Below are positions 1 through 6,291 of a stretch of 9,939 nt of DNA, piece by piece. How positions within the stretch are numbered: the stretch's first letter is position 1; every line of letters starts with the position of its first letter. Source of the DNA: JBAVQS01 sp049694275 (GTDB taxonomy: Bacteria > Chloroflexota > Anaerolineae > UBA4142 > SHND01); assembly GCA_049694275.1 (NCBI GenBank), contig JBAVQS010000086.1:1-9939 (forward strand), given 5' to 3'. The notes below the pieces were generated by a model. It worked only from the letters and a program-made list of their open reading frames with translations, made no database searches and had not been told where the DNA came from. The position numbers and the translations under genes are program-made.

Positions 1-3000
1 ATGGCATAGCGGTTCAACCCAAAGCGGCGTTCGGCGCTCATCACCAGGTCTTCCATCACCTGCGCAATATGATTGACGTCGAGCCGTGTGCCGTGGAACG
101 CGCTGTTGTTCATCATGCTGCTCAGCAATTCGACGATGCCGCGCCTCCCGCGCTCGCGCGCCGCATCCTCGCTTTCGAGCACCAGCGCGCACGCGCCCAT
201 CCCCATCAGGGTCCCGTGGCGGCGGCGGTCAAACGGGAGCGCCGCCTCTTCCACCCGGTCGTCGGTCGCCGCCGCGCCGGTTGCCAGAAAGCCTGCGCCG
301 ACCCATTCCATCAAATGATCGCCGGTCACGTTATCCGCGGCAATTACAATAACGCGGCGCGCCCGGCCATCGCGAATCCAGTCCTCCGCCATTGAAATGG
401 CCTGGGCGGTGCTGGCGCATGCCGCATTCACCTGCGTGTTCGGACCTCGCGCGCCGATGTATTCGGCAAACTGGCTGTGCCCCATCGATAGAATGCGGAA
501 GAGGAACCGGCGGTCAAACTCGTATGGCTCGCGCTCGAGACCGGCGTGCAGCTCGCCCATTCTGCGGCTCAGCTCGCTCAATGTCTGTGGATCGCTCGTG
601 CAGTTCCGCAGGTCCTCTAGCATCTGCAACAGGCTCAGCCGGTTCTGCCATGTGTAATAGCGCTCGAACTCGTCGGCGAACCGGTCGCCGCCCGGAAAGG
701 CGCTCGCAAAGATCACGCCGGTCTCATCGCGCAACGCTTCCGGCAGCAACCAGCGATCGGGCAAATACTTGCCGGTCGTCGCGCGTTTGAAGGTCTGGAC
801 GAGCGGAATACCTGCCTCGCGCAGGGCGTCCAGCCCTGCGGCCATAGCCAGTTGTGTGGTGATGTCCAGCGCCTCGATCAGCTTGTCCGGCACGCCGTAC
901 TCTGCGGCAAGGTCAAAAGGTCCGGGGCGCCCGGCCAGGCGGACAACCTCGTCGGCGCTCGTGATTGTTTCGAACCGCCCGCTTCCATCCTCCGACTTGA
1001 CGACGCGGGTCACCCGCTTGTTCAGGATGCGCTTGCGAAATCGTTCCGGGATGAGATCGACGAACTGTTCACCGCGCAAAATGCGCAGCGCATTGTCCGG
1101 GTCCATCACCCGCTTTTCTGCGCCCGGCAGCCCGAGTCCCGTGCCGGTAATGACCACGGAGCCGAGCGGCGTATCGTTCCGATCAAAGGCGCGCGTTGCC
1201 GGTTGTCCCGCGACCTGTTGGAGCGCCTGCATCAATACCTGTGCTAATTCATTTGTTCCCGTCTGCTTGTCCTGTCCCATTTCTTTCACCTCATTGTTAT
1301 CTGCCCCATATCCTGCCGCGTACAATCCGCATAGCGCCTGGTTCAGGCTGGGTAGTTCGCCGGTCTTGGGGTGATTGGTAAAGAGCGAAACGATATCGCT
1401 CTTGCCCCCGAGTACATCGTCGACCAACCCCTTGAGCGCCTTTTTCGCGCCGACCTCGATAAAGGTTCGCGCTCCAGCCGCGTACAGCGTCTCCAGTCCC
1501 TTGACCCACTGCACCGGCGACGCGACCTGCTTTTCGAGCAGGCCCTTGATCGCGTCCACATCTGGCGGGTAAAATTCGCCGTTGACGTTGCCGACCAGCG
1601 GGATCTGTGGCAGGCCAATGTGCAGCCGGTCCAGCATCCGGCGGAGCGGCGCACTTGCGGGCGCGACGATGGCCGTATGGAATGCGTGGCTCACCGGCAG
1701 TCGCTGCACCTGTAGTCCCTTTTGCGTGAGGCGGGCCATCGCTTGCTCTACCGCTTTGCTCGCACCCCCGATGACTGACTGACTGTGGCCGTTGATATTC
1801 GCCGCAACCACATAGCCATCTACCTGCTTGAGCGTTTCGGCAATGACCTTGTAGGGGCCCATCACAGCGGCCATCCATCCCTTGTCGCCCACCTCGATTA
1901 CGCTCATTTCATGCCCGCGCGCCGCGGCCGCTTCCAGCGCCTCGTCGAACGGCATAACGCCGGCGGCGATGAGCGCGGCATATTCGCCGAGCGAATGGCC
2001 CATCACCATATCGGGCTTGAACCCGAACTGTCCGAGCAGGCGATAAATGGCCGTATCGATGGTCAACATTGCCGGCTGGCAAATGGCTGTTTCAGTTAAT
2101 TGTTGCTCGGCCGCCTTGAGTTGGGCGGGATCGGCTGGTTGGATAAAGATAAAAGAAGAAAGGGGCTTGCCCAGGATCGGCGTCATCACCCGGTCACCGT
2201 CCGCGACCGTCTCTGCGACGATCGGGAATTGGGCGGTGAGCTCGCGTCCCATGTTCAGGTACTGGCTCCCCTGGCCGGGAAAGAGAAAGGCGATCTTGCC
2301 CGGCTTGGGCCCACTCCCGCGAAAGACACCCTGTGGCTGGAGCGAACGCCAGGCGGCCGGGTTATCGAACCCCATCATCTTTTGCGCCTTGAGCAGTCGC
2401 TCTTGCAACTCATCGCGATTCCCAAAATCGAGCACGAGCCGTTCCCGCGCTCGAATCGCAGCCGCGTCAGGTCGTGCACGGGGCGGCGTCCAACCGCTCT
2501 GCACGCGTTCGAGCGCTGCATCGAGCTTTTCCTGTAGTTCTTGCGGCGAGTTTGCACCAATCGCCAGAATGCCACGCGGCGGCGCCAGCGGCTGAGAGTT
2601 GGGAATTGAGGGGTGAGAGGTCTCGATCGTAGCTCCCCCGAGCGCCTTTATTCCCTGCTCTACTTTTATTCCCGCATGTATCTGTTTGTCTGTTCCCAGG
2701 CCATTGGCACCCGGCCGATACTCTTCCATCACAATGTGGAAATTGGCGCCCCCAAATCCGTACGCGCTCACACCCAGCCGGCGCGGTGCGCCGTTTCGGG
2801 TCTTCCATTCCTCGGCGTCGTTCGCCAGGTGGAAAGGGGAGTTGTCAAAATCAATGTTGGGGTTAGGCTTGTCCGCGTGCAGAGTTGGCGGGATAATCCT
2901 GTGGTGCAGCGCCAGGGTCGCTTTGAGGAGACCCGCCGCGCCGGCCCCGGCCTTTAAATGCCCAAAATTGCTCTTGACCGAGCCGAGCGCAATGCCGTGT

Positions 3001-4127
3001 CGTGGCGCCGCGTGAAACATGCTTGCCAGACTCTCAACCTCGACCACATCGCCCACCCGGGTGCTCGTCCCGTGCGCCTCGACCATTGTCGCAGTCGCCG
3101 GGTCGAGCCCTGCATTCTCCCACGCGCGCTGGATCGCCAGACGCTGGCCCACCGGGTTTGGCGCGGTAATTCCCTTCCCCTTGCCATCGCTCGACCCGCC
3201 GACCCCGCGAATCACGGCGTAAATCTTGTCGCCGTCGCGTTCGGCGTCCGCGAGCCGCTTGAGCAAAAAGGCGGCCGAGCCTTCGCCCATGACAAACCCG
3301 TCCGCCCCATCGCCAAACGGCCGCGTCCCGGTTGCGCTCAGCGCGCCGATCTTGCAAAACTTGACAAAGCTCGACACGCCCATGTTCCGGTCCGCGCCGC
3401 CCGCCAGCACGGCATCCGCCTGTCTTTGCTCCAGCAGCTCGGCTGCGGCCTGGATGGCTGCGCACGACGAGGCGCACGCCGCATCGATGATAAAGTTCGG
3501 CCCGCGCAGGCTAAATACATTCGCCACGCGACCCGACACGATGTTCGCCAATTCACCCGGCATCGTATCCTCGGTAATCGGTGGGGTCGTCCGCTCGATG
3601 ACCGCGTGCCACTGTTCGACGATGTTCCCTTTGACAGACCGGGAAAGGTCGCGGAATTCCGGAATGCCTTCGAGCGCGCGGGCGTACTCGGGGAACATGA
3701 TGCGGAGATGGGTCAGATAGTGCATCTCGCCGCCCATCGCCGTGCCGAAGATGACGGCGGTACGCTCTGTATCGAGCGGGCGTAGCGGATACCCGTAATC
3801 GGCCAGCGCCTGGTCGGCGATGGTCACCGCCCACTGCTGACTCGGGTCCATCGCCGCCGCGACCCTGGGAGGGATGCGATATTTCTTCCAATCGAATTCG
3901 AATCCGCGCACCCACCCACCGATCTTGCTATAGGTCTTGTCCGGCGCCGTTGGGTCCGGATCATAATAATCGGCGACGCACCAGCGTTCTGCCGGCGTCT
4001 CGATAATGCTATACCGTTTGTCGATCAGGTTCTGCCAGAACCGGCCTGGATTCAATGCATCGGGCAGGATCGCGCCGATTCCTACAATCGCGATCGCCCG
4101 TTCAGCCCCATTTGTCGCAGACTCCAT
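1..4127 (-). CDS. Large multidomain type I synthase, KS-AT-KS..., C-terminus beyond left edge (partial)
   Basis: Reading the minus strand from the ATG at 4127 gives 1375 codons with no stop before the window edge. KS1 (about residues 10-470) has the nucleophile in DAACASS (C218) and the histidines in VEAHGTS (H352) and KSNFGHLKA (H390), so it should condense. Residues 470-615 are a linker. The acyltransferase (about 616-910) has GQGSQ at 618, GHSLGEYAA with S712, and HAFH at 814-817, the form associated with malonyl selection. A linker (910-985) leads to KS2, with NAACAST (C1237); its two histidines would lie off the edge. KS1 motifs such as YYDPDP and YSKIGGWV are like those of PUFA/secondary-lipid synthases. 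No carrier-protein DSL motif is visible. AGGGAG lies 5 nt before the start. The gene follows an acyl-CoA dehydrogenase by 90 bp. The product is unknown; a long-chain lipid or polyketide is inferred. Confidence 0.93.
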   Translation of the reverse strand, partial: MESATNGAERAIAIVGIGAILPDALNPGRFWQNLIDKRYSIIETPAERWCVADYYDPDPTAPDKTYSKIGGWVRGFEFDWKKYRIPPRVAAAMDPSQQWAVTIADQALADYGYPLRPLDTERTAVIFGTAMGGEMHYLTHLRIMFPEYARALEGIPEFRDLSRSVKGNIVEQWHAVIERTTPPITEDTMPGELANIVSGRVANVFSLRGPNFIIDAACASSCAAIQAAAELLEQRQADAVLAGGADRNMGVSSFVKFCKIGALSATGTRPFGDGADGFVMGEGSAAFLLKRLADAERDGDKIYAVIRGVGGSSDGKGKGITAPNPVGQRLAIQRAWENAGLDPATATMVEAHGTSTRVGDVVEVESLASMFHAAPRHGIALGSVKSNFGHLKAGAGAAGLLKATLALHHRIIPPTLHADKPNPNIDFDNSPFHLANDAEEWKTRNGAPRRLGVSAYGFGGANFHIVMEEYRPGANGLGTDKQIHAGIKVEQGIKALGGATIETSHPSIPNSQPLAPPRGILAIGANSPQELQEKLDAALERVQSGWTPPRARPDAAAIRARERLVLDFGNRDELQERLLKAQKMMGFDNPAAWRSLQPQGVFRGSGPKPGKIAFLFPGQGSQYLNMGRELTAQFPIVAETVADGDRVMTPILGKPLSSFIFIQPADPAQLKAAEQQLTETAICQPAMLTIDTAIYRLLGQFGFKPDMVMGHSLGEYAALIAAGVMPFDEALEAAAARGHEMSVIEVGDKGWMAAVMGPYKVIAETLKQVDGYVVAANINGHSQSVIGGASKAVEQAMARLTQKGLQVQRLPVSHAFHTAIVAPASAPLRRMLDRLHIGLPQIPLVGNVNGEFYPPDVDAIKGLLEKQVASPVQWVKGLETLYAAGARTFIEVGAKKALKGLVDDVLGGKSDIVSLFTNHPKTGELPSLNQALCGLYAAGYGADNNEVKEMGQDKQTGTNELAQVLMQALQQVAGQPATRAFDRNDTPLGSVVITGTGLGLPGAEKRVMDPDNALRILRGEQFVDLIPERFRKRILNKRVTRVVKSEDGSGRFETITSADEVVRLAGRPGPFDLAAEYGVPDKLIEALDITTQLAMAAGLDALREAGIPLVQTFKRATTGKYLPDRWLLPEALRDETGVIFASAFPGGDRFADEFERYYTWQNRLSLLQMLEDLRNCTSDPQTLSELSRRMGELHAGLEREPYEFDRRFLFRILSMGHSQFAEYIGARGPNTQVNAACASTAQAISMAEDWIRDGRARRVIVIAADNVTGDHLMEWVGAGFLATGAAATDDRVEEAALPFDRRRHGTLMGMGACALVLESEDAARERGRRGIVELLSSMMNNSAFHGTRLDVNHIAQVMEDLVMSAERRFGLNRYA
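1280..1292 (-). promoter_or_regulatory. Internal Shine-Dalgarno and in-frame ATG before KS2
   Basis: Within the synthase reading frame, on the minus strand, GAGGTGA (1292-1286) is followed after 5 nt by an in-frame ATG (1280-1278, residue 950). It lies in the AT-KS2 linker, 36 residues before KS2 begins. What is seen is a ribosome binding site as good as any other in the window. That it gives a separate KS2-starting product is inference; it could also be a chance match in a lower-GC linker. Confidence 0.35.
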
Positions 4128-4132
4128 ATTTG

Positions 4133-4138
4133 CTCCCT
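4133..4138 (-). promoter_or_regulatory. Ribosome binding site of the large synthase
   Basis: On the minus strand AGGGAG lies 5 nt upstream of the ATG at 4127. It supports this start, which also begins just before the first KS beta strand (AIAIVGIGAILPD). Confidence 0.7.
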
Positions 4139-4217
4139 GTACGCCCGTGCCCCTTCTCCCTTTGCAAAAGGACTTGTTTCCTTGTTTACGGGTCTCCCTG
4201 GCTATTGGTTGACCAAC

Positions 4218-5852
4218 CTATTTGCATGGGAATGCCTTGACCAACTGTTCGCCCGCAAAATCCATATCCGCGATCATGCCGCTCTGCGCTGCGTAAATCG
4301 CAGGCAGGTTCAACGACGCAGCCAGGTTCGGATCGGTCTGCCCGGCGCCGATAGCCCACTGCAGCCCATCGGTTGCAACCTTGAGCGCCGCTTGCCGCCC
4401 ATAGATGCGGGACAGCGTCTGGCGCGTCGGTATGTCGAGCGCAATTCCTTCCGTTGGCTTGTCCACCACGCGCTCGGCAAAGACGGCGGCCGTCTCCGCC
4501 AGCGCGATCAGTTCGCCCAGCCGGAACAGCACGTGCTGGTTGCGCGTCAACCGGTCCAGTCGGCACCGCTCCAGCAGGACGCCGAGCGCGCACATTGCCA
4601 TGCTCGCATAGCCCGCCCCATTGTTGGGTTGTGCGTGGTGCAACCGGTTCAGCCGTTCCACCCATTCGGCGTAATAACTGCCGCGCGTCTTGAGATGGTT
4701 CTGCCAGCGGTCGCGTGCAATCGTCCATTCCATGATCTCGGAGGTGCCCTCATAAATGCAGGTGATGCGCACATCGCGCTTGATCTTTTCGACCAGGTAC
4801 TCTTTGACATAGCCATAGCCGCCATGCGCCTGGATCGCATCCTCGGCCGCCCGGTTGCCCGCCTCGGTCGCGGTATACTTGGCGATGGCCCCTTCGGTCG
4901 CCAGTCCCTCTTCCGCGCCGAGCCGCTCGGCCACCCACTCGATATAGGTGCGCGCCGCTTCCAGCCGCGCCGCGTTCGGGACGATGAGCTTGTCCATATA
5001 TCCCTGCTTTTTGCTCAGCGTTGTCCCCGCCTGCACTCGCTCTTGCGAATAGCGAATCGCTCTCCGCAGCGCTTCCCAGCCGGCGCCGAGCCCGAACGCG
5101 CCGACCATGAGCCGTGTATAGCCGAACACGGCCTGGGCCTGCGCCAGCCCCTGCCCCTCAACGCCGCCGACCAGCCGGTCGACGGGCACGTACGCGTCGT
5201 CCAGGAACAGCGCCGCCGTATTGCTCGCGCGAATTCCGTGTTTGTCCTCGTCCTTGCCGTGTGTAAACCCCGGCGTGTCGCGATCGACGATGAACCACGA
5301 CGGGCCGCCCGGCGCACTCGCCAGTACCGTGTACAAGTCCGCCACGCCGCCGTTGCTGATCCACTGCTTGCGACCCGTGATCTTGTATCCGGTGACCTTG
5401 CCGTCGGCGATGACGGGCTCGGCGCGCGTCGTCAGCGCGCCGAGATCGCTGCCCGCCTGCGGCTCAGTCGCAGCGTATGCCACGAGGAGCGCCTCATCCG
5501 CGATCCGGCTCATCCAGTATTTTTTCTGTTCCGGCGTCGCGCCCACCGTGATCGGATCGGCGCCGAGGAACGTCGCCAGCACGCCGGTCGCAATCCCGAG
5601 ATCGATCGACGCCATCACCTCGGACACGCGATAAATGTCGTACGCGCTGCCGCCCAGGCCGCCATATTCTTCGGGAATGAATAAAAGGTGCAGGCCGACC
5701 TGTTGCGGATCATACAATTCGCGCAAAACGTCGCGGGGAAACTCGTTCTTGTGGTCAAGCTCAATGAGGAATTCAAGCGGCAGCTTGCGCGCCGCATATT
5801 CCTGGAGTGTGGAGAGGATTAGATCGAGGCTCTCCCTGTCCAACCCGGGCAT
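4218..5852 (-). CDS. Acyl-CoA dehydrogenase family flavoprotein with C-terminal extension
   Basis: This 544-residue protein should oxidise an acyl thioester to the trans-2-enoyl form using FAD, in the cytoplasm. The N-terminal helical domain covers about residues 1-125. The beta domain follows, with the FAD/substrate motif AATEPQAGSD (127-136) and KQWISNGG (162-169). The C-terminal helical domain has QAHGGYGYVKEYLVEK (341-356), RD-R, and IYEGTSE with the catalytic base at E368, the MCAD-type position. After about residue 400 there are some 140 extra residues compared with the usual ~380-residue enzymes, as in longer family members. AGGAGGT lies 4 nt before the ATG, which fixes the start. It is the first gene of a likely operon with the synthase, so a role in making or tailoring that product, rather than general beta-oxidation, is plausible. 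Substrate length and electron acceptor cannot be read from the sequence. Confidence 0.95.
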   Translation of the reverse strand: MPGLDRESLDLILSTLQEYAARKLPLEFLIELDHKNEFPRDVLRELYDPQQVGLHLLFIPEEYGGLGGSAYDIYRVSEVMASIDLGIATGVLATFLGADPITVGATPEQKKYWMSRIADEALLVAYAATEPQAGSDLGALTTRAEPVIADGKVTGYKITGRKQWISNGGVADLYTVLASAPGGPSWFIVDRDTPGFTHGKDEDKHGIRASNTAALFLDDAYVPVDRLVGGVEGQGLAQAQAVFGYTRLMVGAFGLGAGWEALRRAIRYSQERVQAGTTLSKKQGYMDKLIVPNAARLEAARTYIEWVAERLGAEEGLATEGAIAKYTATEAGNRAAEDAIQAHGGYGYVKEYLVEKIKRDVRITCIYEGTSEIMEWTIARDRWQNHLKTRGSYYAEWVERLNRLHHAQPNNGAGYASMAMCALGVLLERCRLDRLTRNQHVLFRLGELIALAETAAVFAERVVDKPTEGIALDIPTRQTLSRIYGRQAALKVATDGLQWAIGAGQTDPNLAASLNLPAIYAAQSGMIADMDFAGEQLVKAFPCK

Positions 5853-5856
5853 CGGA

Positions 5857-5863
5857 ACCTCCT
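5857..5863 (-). promoter_or_regulatory. Strong ribosome binding site of the acyl-CoA dehydrogenase
   Basis: AGGAGGT on the minus strand, 4 nt from the ATG at 5852. It starts 10 nt downstream of the base of the two-tier hairpin at 5874-5945, close enough for that fold to affect ribosome access. Confidence 0.8.
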
Positions 5864-5873
5864 GTTACTGGTT

Positions 5874-5945
5874 CGTCATTTCGGATAAAAGAGAAATCGT
5901 GTTCGGTAGCCCTTTACGATTTCTCGGCCCCATTCCGAAATGACG
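5874..5945. repeat. 72-bp two-tier palindrome (dispersed-repeat or MITE-like) in the dehydrogenase leader
   Basis: The outer arms are a perfect 12-bp inverted repeat, CGTCATTTCGGA (5874-5885) with TCCGAAATGACG (5934-5945). Inside lies a second perfect 10-bp pair, GAGAAATCGT (5891-5900) with ACGATTTCTC (5916-5925), around a 15-nt loop. The core GATTTCTC...GAAATGAC resembles a palindromic repeat class scattered through many bacterial genomes; that resemblance is from memory, not from a search. On the minus strand it would fold in the mRNA leader directly upstream of the dehydrogenase ribosome binding site. No ORF fits inside and no flanking target duplication is obvious. Confidence 0.8.
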
Positions 5946-5958
5946 CGAGGGGAATGGC

Positions 5959-5995
5959 AAACAAAAAACGCCTGACGAACCTCGCCAAGGCGTTT
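5959..5995 (-). terminator. Intrinsic terminator/attenuator-like hairpin in the dehydrogenase leader
   Basis: On the minus strand AAACGCCT (5995-5988) pairs with AGGCGTTT (5973-5966) around a 14-nt loop. The 3' arm runs into a six-T stretch (5968-5963), then G and three more T (5961-5959). There is no minus-strand gene upstream for it to end, and it lies about 110 nt before the dehydrogenase start. An attenuator in the leader is therefore the natural reading if the promoter is further upstream. The stem is short and moderately stable. Confidence 0.45.
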
Positions 5996-6131
5996 CACCA
6001 CCCTTACGCATTCGTCGCGCTGCAATCACCGCGCGACCCTGTTTCGCTTGCATTCTACAATGTAAAGGATATGGACCGATACTGCATCGGTCACGTGGCC
6101 GATTTGAGGCCGCCCGGGATGCTCATGACAA

Positions 6132-6161
6132 ATTACTTGTTAAATCTTTCACAAGTGTAAT
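6132..6161. repeat. Imperfect inverted repeat, possible operator
   Basis: ATTACTTGT (6132-6140) and ACAAGTGTAAT (6151-6161) are inverted copies that differ by a 2-nt bulge, separated by 10 bp (core ACTTGT-N10-ACAAGT). The site lies about 80-110 bp upstream of the regulator promoter, in the divergent spacer. The layout would suit a dimeric regulator, but no protein can be assigned from sequence alone. Confidence 0.35.
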
Positions 6162-6238
6162 GCTGTCCGGTACCAATCAGGTATCCTCTCGGTCCAAAAT
6201 CGGTTACCACCTCATCCGCCTATCATGGACCCCGTAAA

Positions 6239-6267
6239 TTGTGTATCGGGCGCGGTGCGCGTATAAT
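6239..6267 (+). promoter_or_regulatory. Sigma70-type promoter of the two-component genes
   Basis: TTGTGT (6239-6244), a 17-bp spacer, then a perfect TATAAT (6262-6267). The expected transcription start, about 6274, leaves only ~18 nt before the ATG at 6292. The -10 box lies inside the frame that would extend the regulator to the GTG at 6241, which argues against that longer start. Confidence 0.7.
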
Positions 6268-6291
6268 GCGCTCTGCTGTTCATTATTTACC

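Larger units (their letters stand above)
5853..6291. other. Divergent intergenic region between the lipid-synthesis unit and the two-component genes
   Basis: About 440 bp, with lower GC than its flanks in places. It contains, left to right: the dehydrogenase ribosome binding site; the 72-bp palindrome; the minus-strand attenuator-like hairpin; a 7-bp stem GACCGAT/ATCGGTC with 5-nt loop (6074-6092); an imperfect inverted repeat ATTACTTGT/ACAAGTGTAAT (6132-6161); several copies of a CGGT-type word (6088-6214); and the regulator promoter (6239-6267). No convincing minus-strand promoter was found. An open 68-codon plus-strand frame (5954-6160) is discussed as a finding and is not called as a gene. 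Confidence 0.7.

Noticed and set aside
2958..3785. 275-codon plus-strand open frame
   Set aside because: It is antisense to KS1 of the synthase and rich in Arg, with no motif or start signal.
4166..4185. AAGGA/TCCTT pairing in the gap between the dehydrogenase and synthase genes
   Set aside because: The stem is short and A/T-rich with only four T after it on the minus strand; it is too weak to call.
4204..4218. Inverted repeat TTGGT-TG-ACCAA at the end of the dehydrogenase gene
   Set aside because: The stem is only 5 bp with a 2-nt loop and has no T-run. It is not a credible terminator and the synthase is likely co-transcribed.
4182..5684. 500-codon plus-strand open frame
   Set aside because: It lies antisense to the acyl-CoA dehydrogenase, whose motifs are unambiguous. 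The plus-strand peptide is Arg/His-rich with no recognisable domain, as expected of a GC-rich shadow frame.
6061..6240. Candidate minus-strand promoters for the dehydrogenase (for example TAGAAT near 6049-6054 or words near 6135)
   Set aside because: No -10 had an acceptable -35 at 16-18 bp spacing, so none is called although a promoter must exist in this region.
6241..6291. GTG at 6241 as the start of the response regulator (17 extra residues)
   Set aside because: The extension covers the TATAAT box and encodes a Cys-rich, non-family N-terminus. The ATG at 6292 matches the usual receiver-domain start.
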